A stretch of DNA of 64,000 nt from Tubiluchus corallicola (taxonomy: Eukaryota > Priapulida > Priapulimorpha > Priapulimorphida > Tubiluchidae), in assembly GCA_030141605.1 (NCBI GenBank), contig JAQGDQ010000206.1:271001-335000 (forward strand). The letters run 5' to 3'. Positions 44,756 through 59,700 of this stretch are shown one piece after another. Made by a program: the position numbers and the translations under genes. The notes under the pieces were generated by a model. It searched no databases. It had not been told where the DNA came from and was given only the letters and a program-made list of their open reading frames with translations. Each line of letters begins with the position of its first letter. Position 1 is the first letter of the stretch.

Positions 44756-47700
44756 GTAAGTTTTAACAATATGTTGAATTTTTCGTGTCTGCTAGGATAT
44801 AAGTTTTCCAGGCCTGATTTTTAATGCTGCCGAGAAGCATGATTTTCCAAATGCTTGAAATCATACTGTTAGAAAATATCGGTTTTCCATGCATTTGACT
44901 GTTCTTGCTGTTGCTCACAGATTTTTCATGTGGCACATATGTGAAAAACAATTTAATTCAATTCACCTTTTATTTCAGCATTAAAACTGCAATACAATAT
45001 CCTAAAAAAAGATAAACTACTTCACATACGCAAGCACATAAAATTAAAATACTAACTCTAACTTTAAAATTATTAAAATAAAATAATAAGTGTTAAAAGC
45101 TGATGATGATTATGATGATGATGACGATGATGATGATGATGATTATGATGATGATGATAATGATGATGGTGATGGATGATGATGATAGCAACAACGATAA
45201 TGATGATGGTCATAACAACAACGATAATGATAATGATGACGATGATGATGATGACGATGATGATGATGATTATAAGCTGCTCACACCAAATAAGAAGGAT
45301 GACCACAAACAAACAACATTATGACCGCACGTCAGAGTCATTTGCTATATTTGCCATCATGACTACTTGTCTGCACATCGGTCCATACTTCAAGACTATG
45401 CTGCTGTTTTTTGCCTAGCAGTCGAATGCAGTTTTCTGTTGTACAAAATCGTGCCTAACAGCACTCCTTTGAATTTGTTTGTCAAAATGGCGACCATTGT
45501 TTGCCTCCCAATTTACACGAGGCTGGCCATCTCTTCTTTGTGCGTTCGCTATATTTACATCTGTTGTACTATCAGAATATTCGAGTTTTCCTTATGCTTG
45601 ATTTTTATACTGTTACGGTTTGCATACTATCTAGATACATTTTTGCATACATTTTAGAAAATGGATTGTACAGTGGACTCTCGTTACAAGAATCACGCGT
45701 ATAAGAATCAGCTCGATATAAGAATCAAAATCGCGTTTCCCGAATTGAATCAGCAATTGAAAATCCGCTCGTATAAGAATCAGCTCGATATAAGAATCAC
45801 TTTGCCTTCTCCCGAGGTGATTCTTATAACGAGAGTCCACTCTATCTATATAAAGCTTGTGTCCACTCTATTGAAGAAGCAAGCCACTTGATAGTGCTGT
45901 TCCGATTAATCGATTTTATCAAAAGTCAGTTGGCCATGACTAAGCACTCGATCATATAATTAAAATAATTGATGATTGCTTAATACAATTACTTTGCCAT
46001 CCATTCTGCCGTTTAATTGCAGCGTCGATAGTAAAATATTTTGATGAATGTGAGCGATAACTTTTACAAGTAGAACAGTTACTTAGCAGAAGAAATTGTT
46101 GACGCAGTCTGAAGCAGTCTGCTACACCAACACTGAAGCAGTGCTGCTTACAGCAACGTTCAATATGGGATATCTGTGCGCAGCACTTGCTGCTTTGTGA
46201 GGAGGTGAAGTTTACATCCTTTTGCTCCGATGATGAAAATTTTGCCCAGTTCTGCTGCAGATTTGATGCATGACGACGACAATTAGTCTTTCTGAGGAGC
46301 TTCGTAGTTAACGATGCGCAATTTTGAAATTTTGTAATTCGATTATAATCTTGTTCTCGTAATACGATAAGGCGATTAATCTTTTGCGACTATTTTGATG
46401 AATATGAGCGATAACTTTTACAAGTAGAACAGTTACTTAGCAGAAGAAATTGTCGACGGCCAACACTGAAGCAGTGCAGCTTACAGCAACGTTCAATATG
46501 GGATATCTGTGCGCAGCGCTTGCTGCTTTGTGACATTCTTACTTCATTTTCTGCATTAAGGTGCAGGAGTAAAACAGTAGGCAGTTAACGTTCTAATATA
46601 TAACTTTTAACACTGGCAGGACTCTACAAAATATTACGATCGATTATTAGTCGATCATAATTGAAGGTCAGTGATCAAGCACAGAAATGAGACCAATTCC
46701 CAACAATACCACAAAGAGTAATTAAAAGATGTAACGACAAAGTAAATTTTATTGTGATAGCTAAATATATTGAGTTCGGTGGATAAGTAGAATTTTGCAG
46801 GATCAGTAGTTTAAATTAACAGTTAGAAAATAATCTGCTTGCCTGCGTGAAAATTATCCCTAATTTGCCCTATTTAGTATTTCGAGCATTTGTTGTTGTT
46901 GATAGATACGTGGTACGGATGTGTCGGAGTTGGAAACAAATTTTCAAGCTTTGGCATTGGAGCGAGGCCACCATCATCATCACCATCATAATCAACTGGA
47001 CGTTGGTCAGCAGGTAGGTTTCCACTCTAATTCCACTAGAGCAATACCACAAATCATGGAGTACAAGCAGGTGCAAAGAGACTTCAAGAACTTATCGTAA
47101 TCTTTTTCTGAACGAATGCCTGTTTTACTTTCTAGACAGTAGTGTGATTTGAATAACATTAAGTAGTTTGCTTATTTTTACAATTTTAATTATTAAATAC
47201 AAGTTTGCATATTTTTACAATTTTAATTATTAAATACAAGTTTGCATATTTTTACAATTTTAATTATTTAATACACCGAAGAGCCCGTTTCTTGGAATCA
47301 TCATGTTTATTGAGCGATGATTGTTTCGTCTGTTGAAGCCACCATTGTCAAACTATAAATCAAGTCAAAAAAGAAGAATAAATAATGCATTGATGAGACA
47401 AAGGCACAAACTGAAACTACAAAACTTACAATCTTGACTAGAATTTAACTCATCAAAATAAACTTGGTTGTAACTGAAGAAATTGCGGAGAAACGTACAA
47501 AATGTTTGCCTAACACGTTCCTTTTTTTGACCTAACAAATGTCCCGTGTATTAAGTAAAAATTTTGTACATTTCTCATCAGTTTCGTCCGTTACAACCGT
47601 CCGTTTATTTTGAAAAGTCAAATTCCAATCTGTTGTTTTGTAGCTTATGCTTAGGCTGTGCTCAGGAGGTGAAGTTTACATCCTTTTGCTCCGATGATGA

Positions 47701-50700
47701 AAAATTTGCCCAGTTCTGCTGCAGATTTGATGCATGACGACGACAATTAGTCTTTCTGAGGAGCTTCGTAGTTAGCGATGCGCAATTTTGAAATTTTGTA
47801 ATTCGATTATAATCTTGTTCTTGTAACACGATAAGGCGATTAATCTTTTGCGACGATTTTTAGTGTTATTCATATTTAAGCCATGGCGCACAACGGTAGG
47901 CACAACCGTCGTATTGATCACGACCATATCATTTTACTATTGACTTCTACTCATGTGTGATAATATTTTACAATGATCGCAGTGAAATATTTCTTATAAC
48001 TTCTTCACAGCTTCATCGCTGAATGCCATTTTCGTGTTCGAAAACTGTTTTTATAGACACATGTCCTACTTTCTCGTTAACTGCTCTATGACTGCATCAC
48101 TGCATGGCATTACATGTCAACGAATTCAGAGCCCACAGTTTGCGGCACTGTGGTTTAGAATTGTGCGCATTGTGTAAGACGAGAAAAGCAAAGAAAAAAC
48201 ACAAGGATTCGGTTTATTTGTGCTAAAATGCTGCCTCTTAATCAGTATGTAACGCGTATATTTTGCTCTCGATTAATTGAATTCCTGTTCGGTCGTCGAA
48301 TAAATCGATTTATATTTGGCTGTAATCGCGAGTAATTCGATTTATCTACCAATTGCCCTTCACTATTCGTACTAAAATTATGCGCATGTACATGACATTT
48401 CATGACTTACCGTATTTATTCGAGTATAAGGCGCAAACTTTTCTACCTAAAAAAAGAACTCAAAGCTTGGGCTCGCATTATAAACGAGGGCTGGGGTGAC
48501 ACGCTTAGATGTATCAATATCAGACGGTGCAACGTCTAGGCGGTTTGTGAGTTGAGCATTGCATGTTTTGCACAATTACCAATATCCAGAGCTGCAAAGT
48601 TTCACTTCAGTGTTCTTTACATTTTACTTTACGTTGTCAATAAATGATTTTTATCATGGTCGCACGTGTTCAACAACGTTTGTCACTTACAATGCTTGGT
48701 CTGAGCCGAGAAAAAGTGAAACAAAATTTTATACCGATTTGTAATTGAAAATTAGCGGGTGCGCGTTATACATGAATAAATACGGTAGCATGACACATAA
48801 AGCTCCTACATTGTCAGTATGTTTTCATTTCCTTTCTTTTAGGGGTGTCGCGAAGCTCCACGACAGTCGGAGCTTTGAAACCGAATCTAAATCGGCTCAT
48901 CCGTTACAATTTGCTGAAATGCGGATATTACTTTAGGTCCGATTCGACTCCGCAGACTTGTTTAAAAAAAATTCGGTTAAGCTTCTACTGTGCGGAGGTG
49001 GTAGCATTTTATTACAAAAGCAATTATAAACTCTTTTCTTTTTCATTTTTTTTTGCAAAATTACGTAATCTTCTATGTTTTTGTATAATTTTGTTGTACT
49101 TCAAACACAAAAATGGCGCCATATTCAGTTTCAGTTTGTCTGCAAAACTTGAAATTATATGCCAAATTATGCATTGCATTACGATTTTAACTGCTAGTTT
49201 CGATAAAAGTTCTAAGATTATGCTTAGGGTGTGCTCAGGAGGTGAAGTTTACATCCTTTTGCTCCGATGATGAAAAATTTGCCCAGTTCTGCTGCAGATT
49301 TGTTGCATGACGACGACAATTAGTCTTTCGGAGGAGCTTCGTAGTTAACGATGCGCAATTTTGAAATTTGCATTTAGTATTTCTTAAGCACTATGCTGCA
49401 TTCACAGTGGCTAGGTTTTTTTTACACCGAGTACAGCACATTCGAATAAGATTCAATTTACAGAATTATTTAAAAAATTGAGATCTGAATTCAACTCGAT
49501 TTTGCAAATTATTTTTTCTTTAGATTTGGACTTCATCCGCATTTGAAAATTATTTTAAATCGTGATTCAGACTTGATCCGATTTCAAAAATTATTATAAA
49601 ATGAGATTCGATATCGCTAATTTTAAGATTTGTGACATCCCTACATTCTTTTTTCTCACCAGAAATTGCTTGACAAAGTCTGATTTGTTTAGTTTGTTCA
49701 TAGTTTTATTGTTCTTTAGGAACAAATAGGGTTCTTTAGGTTCTAATATGGAATTTAGCATCAAAGTGGGTTGATAATAAATTATAGGGATTGCCTCAGA
49801 TGGCTTCTATGATTCATGAACATTGGATTGCATTTTTGCAAATTTGATATTTGATGGTGCTGTCGAGTATTGCTGACGAATTTTTACCGCTTCTTTGCTT
49901 CCATTATACTTAGTGTCATACTTTAGCCCGGAAGGGTGGAGCATGTCCCAAAATCTCCTCGATTACAGCAATTTTTAAAGATGATTTTAATGATTCTGAC
50001 TCCTTACTTTAAATCATTTTATTAACTAAACGTTTCAAGTTGATTTTATATTACGAATCTTAAGAAATGTGTATTCCATGTTTACATTTAAGGGAAAACC
50101 GAATCCAGTCTTGTACTATAGCTCAAGATAAACAAACCCATAAATTTTTGAGAAGAAACATGCCATTCTTTCAAGAATGAGTTGTATGCACGAATTATTA
50201 CCACAGAAATGTAATTTCGCGTTCGCACCACTAGTTTTTCGCTGTTACATGCATTTCACCATTCGCTAGCTAAATGGGTACCAGCATCTGCATCTCTGAA
50301 ATGCAAAAAACGGGTGCTGTACTCTCAGTGCAGAGTTGTTCATTTTTTGACATAATGCACGCATTCGACAGCTCAAGCGTGAGCACAGCACTAAACTTGA
50401 AATTTGAATTTCAAACTTAAAATTTGTAGAGTTTTTGTACATCACACTGGACGTTGAGCAGTGGCACTTTTTCGCTTTCGCAAACACGTGCAACACGCTC
50501 GCGGGATGTTGCTGCTGTCGAAAATTACGTTCAGTTGTTGTGTCATCACTTCTTGGCTCGCCTGCCTTTAATTGAGTTTTTAACCTATTATTTAATTATT
50601 AGAAACACTTGGCATTATTACAGGTGTTAAAATGCCTAGTTTACCGGGATTTAGAATAGGGTAGGATGTGAGAATTGATCCTGTTTTCCTGTAAAAAGGA

Positions 50701-53700
50701 ATATCTTAGCAGCTAACTGTGATTCCTTATTGCTCGAAGAAAAAAAGTTGTTGTTTTAATTGTGCACTTCTGACTGTCCGCGTGCTCTTCCAAATTTGAC
50801 CGACTAAAAAACTTTGACCTCGACTTAAACTCCACGATGGTGGATTTAACAGCAGGTTAGCTCATGTTCACATGTTTGTGTCAGTGAAATATCCTATTGT
50901 GTTATCTAATAGGCGAGCTGCCTCATCAAAGTTCTCTCTGTATGTGCTTCTGGCATCCCTAACAGCTAAATTTATGGAAAATTTTAGCAAAGCAGTGCAC
51001 ACACGCGTGTGTTGTGTTTCAGATCACCCCAGCAGCAAAGAAGATTTGGAACGTGGATGCTGAAGATGTGAAAGGGGAGGATGCTAAGGGCATATTTCTG
51101 GGAGATCAGTGGAGAGAGTCTGCAGCTTGGAGTACAGGGCCCATTCAACCCTCTGGTGAGTGAATTGGAGTATTTTTGAGTCCTTTTTCAGTCAACAAAC
51201 TTCCTACTGACTTTAACCTTGCTCTGATCAACTAAAATTACCTGAGAACTATAGATCGAAAATACAACATTTTTCATTTTTGATACTGAAAAATTTAACC
51301 TACATCTTAAAATTGCCTAAATATATGTGCTATCTTTACATGTAATACATATGGAATAAATTTGATATGAGCAAAAAATAAACAATATTAGGCAAAGGAA
51401 AGAAAAGAAAAGTTTATCGACAATATTACTGAGAAGCCCATGTTGTAATTTTACACCTAAAGAAGGTGCCGCTTAATAGACTCAATCGCTTAATTGACTC
51501 AAAAACGTTTGGGTAATGGGCTGCTTCTATTCAAACGTACATAAAAACTGTCTGTAATTGACCGAAATAACACATAGTTATTTACCCAAAGAACGTTTCC
51601 TACTTTTGTGTCATCTGTACATCGCTTTTGTGCACTGTAATGTATGTAGAAACAATCGTGTTGAGTACGGTTTTGTTTGTAAGCAGGAACATTATATACG
51701 CTATATGCTAGCGTAGCGGTTTTGCTTTGAATCTGTTACTCGCTCGTCCACTGCAATTAACCTCCGTTACCCAAGAATTTCTGGAAGCTAAATATTTAAT
51801 CACTTGTCTAGCCGTTTGCTTTTGAAGATCTCGCTGCAAGTCACGCATTCACGCCTAATCAGTTAACAGTCAAAGATGCAGGTACAGTAATGAGCCAGTT
51901 TTCGTTGTGACTTACAAGAATAAATATCATCACTGGTGACTGATAAAAACAAGAATACCCAGTGTTTTAAAGGTGTTGCAAAGTTACAGGTAGATGCGTG
52001 ACATCTGTATTGTATAATGAATGGTTAGTGAAATGAGATGCGAGCTTAAGTAAAGCATTATTTTACTGGTAGACAACTGGCAAACTTCGAAGGAATTTTT
52101 GTAGTTTTTGCAAATCAGTAGACCTGTGTGATTTAGAAAAGTATACTTTTTAATTCATTGCAAACTAATTTATATAGATTAGTATTTTGAAGTGCACAAG
52201 GGAATTTAGGCATTACTTTGTTTCTAAAATTCATTAAAAACCTTAGCAGTGCTACTTGAGCTCTTTAGGCATTACTTCGTTTTTAAAATTCATTAAAAAC
52301 CTTAGCAGTGCATACTTGAGCTCTTTAGGCATTACTTCGTTTTTAAAATTCATTAAAAACCTTTACAGCTCTGTACCAGTAATACTACCCCATCGGTTAA
52401 TAGGTTCACTCGGTTAATTGGGTCAAAACACTTCGGTCCCAAAGTGAGTCTATTAAGCAGCACTTACTGTTTTGGTTATTTTAGATGTGCGATATACATC
52501 TTATTATGAAATTTAACTTCCATCCCAGTTTAACTTGTTAGCGTTGGTGCAAAATTCTGTAGCGTGTAGTATCAACACATTGTCCCTAATGCAACTGCGT
52601 TTATTTGGTTTCTGTTGTGCCCATGTATGCTGCCGTGTACTTTAGCTTATCCCTCCGAATTGTGTGGACTTTGATGTTTTTTTACGGAATCTTAAGACAT
52701 TTTTAACGAATTTCACAAGAAGAAACAATCAGAACTTATAAAATGCCGTCATGAAGTAACTGTGAATTTTTGTGCTAAAATGTTTTTACCAGAAAACTTT
52801 TATTTGTGATCTGTTTTGCTTGTGCAATTGTAAATGTATTTGTCAGTGTAATTTCTGATTGAGAGAAGTTTATGCTTAAATGATAGTAAGTTTCTGTAGT
52901 AACAATGGCTCAATATTCCCATTCAAATGCAAGCACAACAATGTCTGTCAAATGCAAGCACAACAATGACTGTCAAATGCAAGCACAACAATGACTGTCA
53001 AATGCAAGCACAACAATGGCTGTCAAATGCAAGCTCAACAATGACTGTCAAATGCAAGCACAACAATGACTGTCAAATGCAAGCACAACAATGACTGTCA
53101 AATGCAAGCACAACAATGACTGTCAAATGCAAGCACAACAATGACTGTCAAATGCAAGCACAACAATGACTGTCAAATGCAAGCACAACAATGACTGTCA
53201 AATGCAAGCACAACAATGACTGTCAAATGCAAGCACAACAATGCTTGTCAAATGCTTATTGCTGACATACCAGTTATGCGCCTGCTGTAGTTCATCGGTG
53301 CATGTTTGTGTACAGAGCACGCGGTGTCGCAGCCGATAATGGTGCAGCAGCGACGCTCTCACGACCCATCTGTATTGTCTCCTCGTTCTGCAGAGGCCGG
53401 GGGTCTGGAAGTCAGCATGGTGGAGTACGTTCTCGGAGGTTCTCCGACTACGAAAGAGCTGGAGGCACGTTTGGGTCGACAGAAGCTTTACGTAAGTGTT
53501 TATTGTTATTGTAACTATATTATTGACTGTTGGCTAATTCTGCATTAGTAGACATACATGTAGTTACTTAATTACCTATCAATTAATGAGGTGGGATGTA
53601 TGTAATATTGCTATACTAATACATTTCTATCAGGTTAACAATCTAATGTTTTATGGATGACTTAATAGCAGTGTCTGTTTTTATTGTGGCTTTATTACTT

Positions 53701-56700
53701 TTTACCTTCTTACCTTTATTACGTTATTACCTTTTTACCATTGCATTATTACTTTTTTACTCTGTAACTGCATTTCATATACATGCTTAGATACTGTTGA
53801 TGTTTTCCTGTTATTGTTGTACAGCAAGTCCTCACTTAGCGATGCTATTGTGCGACGTTAAGTGAAACATTGTTAAACGAAGCTAAGACTGAGCCAAAAA
53901 TGCTACTTAATTCATATAAATTAAACGTTTTATGAGTTTTATTCATTTTTCTACTAATTAACTTCTTTCTGCTTGCTTGAAATCACCTAGCTTTCGTACC
54001 AATATCTAGCTAGTTGTTTCTCTTTCACTAACATTGAAGCACTACACAGCTAGCGATTAAAGACAGCGTAATAAAAGCCAAGCTCCTTAGTTACTTTGGG
54101 AGAATTTCGTCTAGATACTGGTCGTTATGGCAACATATTGCGGGCAAAATTCCTTGGTGCAAAGTTTGCACCCGGGTGCCTTGAGGCCGATCTCACTTGA
54201 TATAAGCATTTTTTGCCATGTAGCGGACTTCCAAAGTGAAATATTTATCGCAAATAATTTGCTAATTTGCACCTTAAATAAAAAAACTGAAAAAATGAAT
54301 TCCTTACCTTTTAAAAAGTAGTTTAATTTTGTTACGGGAATATCTACTTTGCACATTGTGCAGTTACATAAAATAAGTACATAATTTTTTGCAGAGTTTG
54401 CAGGTTTGCTTAACATTCATCTTCTTGTGCTAATTGGATTGTTCCTTTTTATGTGAAGAATTTTTCATGTAGTAATTGTTCTTATGTACTAATTGTTTTT
54501 TTTGCACTAATTGGATTGTTCTTTGTTTTGTAGAACACCTCAAGAAATTCATATCTATACCAAGACCTAGTTAGCAAGCAGGTATGCATAGCAGCTTGTC
54601 TACGTTCTTGTTTATAAAATAGAAATTGAGTAATAATTTATGTGACAGCTTTAGGAAATATGCTACAGTTTACTTTTATTTCATGGGCTAATAAAGATAT
54701 GTTCAAAATTCATGCATAATTCAAGATATAATGCATGTTGCCAATTGGTTTCAGCATAGATGGATCTTCATCGGGGGGCGTAAAGGGTTAAAATACAAGA
54801 GTTAAACAATACTCAGTAATTTACTCGGTAAGTTCATAAACAAAGGCTTTTTTGTGAATTGCGCGGTGTTTTTCAGCATAAAATGAACATTCAAACAGTT
54901 TTTGTCTTATTGGGGGGAACAGCATCATTTAAAGGGTGTATAGGAAAATAAGACAAAATCAGTAAAAGGTTCACAACAAAATTCACAACAGTTGTGTGAT
55001 ACTGTTAGGGATCGGACGTAAGTTTGCTACTCGGGAACTTTCGGAGGCTTCGATTCGCGTCCGCCTCGGTTCCTATAATGAAAAATTTAACTGGTATTTA
55101 GCTATTATAATATCCAGATTCAATTTGCGGTTGAAAATTAAGAGTGAATCAAAGATTCTGATTCTGTTTGACTTTGGAAACTCCAACAATGTGAGATTCG
55201 GATTCGATTCAGCTTCGGAAATGAAGCAAAAATGCGCTTCTCCTTAGATTTGGTTTCGGAAATTCCGGCTTTGTCCCACTCCATAGACACTGGCAGTTTA
55301 CAAAACACGGAGATCTCATCTCTGAGGTGCACCGTGCATCAAGTAAGCTTGGAGGTTTAATAAAAATAACCCCATAAAGGCAAAACTTATGATGAACAGG
55401 CTTATTCAAATCAGTTTACAATGTTTCTTAAATGTGTGCAACAAAAAGTTCCTTGGTGATGCAGCAGTTTGACTTACTTGAGTTTTCCTTCTGTTTCAGG
55501 ATGCGTCTCAACTGGTCTCTGCAGACCAGTCAAAGAAGGCCAAAGGACCGTTTGAGTCATCGGAGAACAAGGACCCCGGTCCACTTGTACAAGACGTGGA
55601 TAACGTGGAGCAGAATCAGGCAAACGGAATAACTGAAAACGGACTGGAGGGGTACGCTGCTCCAGTTGTGTTGTGGCTTGATTTTTTTTAAATGAAAAAC
55701 CAACCCTTGAGTAACATTCGTTGTATTTTAATATAGACGTAAAAATGTGCAGCCTTTTCCCTCTGAGACCAAACTAGCAAGTGTACACAGCTTTGCGTGT
55801 TACTCTCGGCAAGAAATTGCAAACTCTGCATCAGTTACTGCGAGTTACTGTCTAGTGTGAACGCCTCAGTGAGTTACTCTCGACACTTCTCGCAGTGATT
55901 AGAGAAGTGAGTGTCAGCTCGCGCTTACTGTCGGAGAGCAACTCACAACACGTTTTGCTCTGTAGTCTGAACACGCTTGCGAGTTACTGTCTGGTGTGAA
56001 CACCTTGGCGAGCAACTCTCGACATTTCTCGTAGCCAATAGATAAGGAAGTGACAGCTCGCGCTTTCTGTCGGAGAGCAACTCACAGCACGTTTTGCTCT
56101 GTAGTCTGAACACGCCTGCGAGTTGCTGTCTGGTGTGAATGCCTTGGCGAGTTACTCTCGACGTTTCTCGTAGCCAATAGATAAGGAAGTGTCAGCTCGC
56201 GCTTTCTGTCGGAGAGTAACTCACAGCAAGCTTTGCTCTCTGGTGTGAACACACTTGTTAGTTGCATGTTATTAGTAGTTAAAATATAAAATTGAGACTT
56301 ATGTACCTTAAAATTACTAGAAACTGAATAAAGTACTAAAACAGACAAATTTTAAAATACTGTGTAAAATTAGACATGTGCTAAAAGCAACTGTTAGACA
56401 CAAGTATTGAATTAGACAGGTTAAAGTCCTTTGCAAAATTAATCCTAATCAGAACAAAAATTAAACAGAACTAGGAAAAAATACTAAATTAGATGAATTA
56501 AAAAACACTTTGTAAATTTAGACATAAAGCAAAGATCAATTTGTAAAATTTTCAATCAGCACATCTTTGTTTAAGTGTTAAATTAGTAAAAAACGTTTGT
56601 GTTGCTAAAATTTAGAAAAACAATTTTAAAACGGTGATGGGCACTTTTTCTGTTCAAAAATACTGATATATGAGTGAAATTTACTAAATTCTTTCTATTC

Positions 56701-59700
56701 TAATGTGCTGTTCTACTTCTGTAGATTTTGTGTTCATTTTTGCCTTATAAAATATTTTTATTTTTCGATGTTTGTAATCACGAATGTTTCGTTCGTCTTC
56801 AGACGTGTGTTGAGTCGAGAAGGATCGCCGTCTGCCCTGTCTGAGCAGGAGAAGATGCATCACAAGCACCTGAGCGTCGTGGCCAGTAAATCGGAGGAGC
56901 TAAACCGTGCCAATCAGTTGCAGAACCTTCACCACATGGAGCAGCACTTTGGCTCGATGGCCATCGATCCCATGTCGTTTGGCAGCTACGAGAACAGCAT
57001 GCCGCCTCCGATTGACAGTCCGAGCAACATGGGTTTTAACGCCAACATGCTGGATCTTCAGCAGGTACGTGTCTCAAACGTAAGAGACGCCAATTTGTGT
57101 GTTGTGAGTTTTGCACTGTTGTTTGAGTCCCATGAATCATAGCTTTGCTTTGTAACAGAAATAACTTTAACTATGTTCTTCAGAAGAACCGGTTTTCATT
57201 TATTCCAAACATTTGGGTAAAGAACACTATTTGTTTGTTAATCCAAAATAAAGTTCAGTGATAATAAAGTTATATTTCCTCTATGTGAAGTCACAGAGGC
57301 AGCTCAGATGTTTCTGCTTACCTCCTCTTTGAGGGAGCGTATTCGTCTCCCTGCTCACCTTCCTTTTTTCGCATCAGCTACTATGCATCGTTAAACCAAG
57401 GAAAGTCACAAAATAACTAGGTGAACGATTTCTCTGATTGTACCAGCCCGACCAGCCCGGTACAGTGTTTACCAGAAATGACTAAGTGCACTTTGTCATA
57501 TTCCTATTAAAAAAGCTTGAATACAAAACAAAAATTTGAATGGTTGCAGAAAAAAATCAGTGGCCCTATAATAAAGTTTTATAAAATGGTCGTTCATCGT
57601 CATTATGGTTTTATGTTGGACAGGCAATGGCTCACTTTATCCTGCACTTTATCCTGAAGTTTTCCTGTTCAACCTGCAAATCACGGATAGCGTATCAACG
57701 CATGCACGCACGCCCGCTCTTTTCCATCATTCCTTCGGTCATCCGTTGGTTGATACGCTGTCGTCTAACACTGCCGTTCTTTGCGCACTTACCTCCTCAA
57801 ATTTTAATTGCAATTTGCTCAATTGTTAATTTATCTTTTTCACGTCTTTATCATTACGATTAAGAATATATCCATTAGAATAGCTGTGCCGTCTGAAAGC
57901 CTATAGGTTTGATTACTATAAATTTGAGCAGTTAGTGAATTAACATCGAAGGAGCAGAAGTAACAAATTATTAGTCATAATAAATACTTGTGTAGCTTGC
58001 CTACTTTTACAGCTTGGATGCCATGAAAGTTGTTTTCTGTATTTTCTAAAAAAATCTCATTGCATATTTTAACATTCTTTTTCTGCATAGCTTCATATTA
58101 GCAAATCGTGAAAGTTTTTTTTATACATGGAAATGTTCTTCTATAGTTTGGGTCGGTAGAAAATGATGCTGATAATAATTCTTGATTGATCTAAACTGTT
58201 CGTATGTAGTACATTGAAAGCTAGCCTTCGTTCGATAAACAACTTTTCACTACATCATTTTCTTAGCGTACGCTTCCGTTACCGGGAGTTGTAAGTCACA
58301 CTCAAATTACCAGTAGTGACAAAAATCGAAATATGTGGTCGAATAATTTTCGCCAAATGTTTTTTTCTTACGATGGTGCTTTACGTAAGCTCAACATGAT
58401 TATCTGGGTAATCGTAAACAAAAATTAACTTGTACAGTACAAATTGCTTCCTCTTCCGCATCTTGGTGCAAGCAAACGTACTACTGGGAATTCTAAACTT
58501 CGAACATTACGTTACAAGAATTCAGCAATTCCTCACTAATAACCATAAATAGTAATGAGAAACTTCTTTCTAAATTATAGTAAAATATTTACTTTACCAA
58601 TTGGTTGTAATGTCATTTTCTCCAAATTTTCATCTTGCAAGCAATGTCTCTTGTGTCTTTTGACTGTTTTGACTCTATTTTCATTGTTTTCCGACTTCGT
58701 ATTCAGTTTTGTTGCTATAGTGTGACTTTTTAACAAAACCCATTACCTATTTATTTATTTACAAGATGTATTTTTGTCTTGTTGCAGCAGCAAATGTTGC
58801 AGCGGCAGCAACAGGTTCAACAACAGCAGGCACAACAGATGATGATGACGCAGCAGTATGCGATGACGCCGCAGCAGCAGCAACAACAACAGCAGCAGCA
58901 GCAGCAGCTAGGTAAGCGACGATTCGGAAGACGTAACTCGAGCGAGTGATTGTATGAGTTATTTTGTGTGTAACTGTACTTTCACGGAGGCCTTTGCTTT
59001 CATTCTTGCTTTCGAATGGAAATTTATGGATTTTTTGATTTCTCATAACATAAAAGCGATACATCAAATTCGCAATTAAATTTCTGTTTGTAACTTTGGC
59101 AGTTTTCTCTGTCCTACTTAGTGGTTGCATACGAAATTGCATAAGTGTTATTGGCAAATTTTATAACTATCTTTATAACTTCTTTAGCAAATCGTATCCA
59201 TTATGCTGGAAGCGAAATTTGCTTATTTAGTTTGATATGGTTAGGTTCCCTTTAGTGGCATATTTGCTCTATGACTTTTTTTAACGTTTTTGGCGAAAGT
59301 TGGAAAAATAAAATCACAAGCGGAACAGTTGAAGCCAAGAAGAATCGAAAGGAAAGGTCTCTTTGCGTGAGCGTTGCGTAATAACGTGTAGCCTTGTATC
59401 ATTCTACTAAAGATTGTAAAGCATAGTCTGTGCATCTTATTATTATTGTGTGTATATAATAATCTGGTTAATATTGTGTAATGATTAAAGGAAAGGACAA
59501 CTCATTTAGCATGTTGGGTTTATATATCTGTTATCACTTAAACTGAGAAAAATATAACAAAGAAATTTGCTGAAAACTGTGTGTATAAAGCATAAAATTA
59601 ATTTACATTACCGCTGTATGGAAATCTTTACACATTGTGGTAGCTGCTATTCACTTGGAAATTATTACGTAATTGGTGGACTTCGAGATTATTTGTTCGT

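Noticed and set aside
45073-45418. Poly-Asp, poly-Met, poly-His and poly-Ile frames
   Set aside because: All arise from the GAT/ATG microsatellite in Pumilio intron 1.
58759-59157. Ala-rich frame on the - strand
   Set aside because: Antisense of the Pumilio Gln tract in exon 8. The same applies to the Leu- and Cys-rich antisense frames at 61407-61709.
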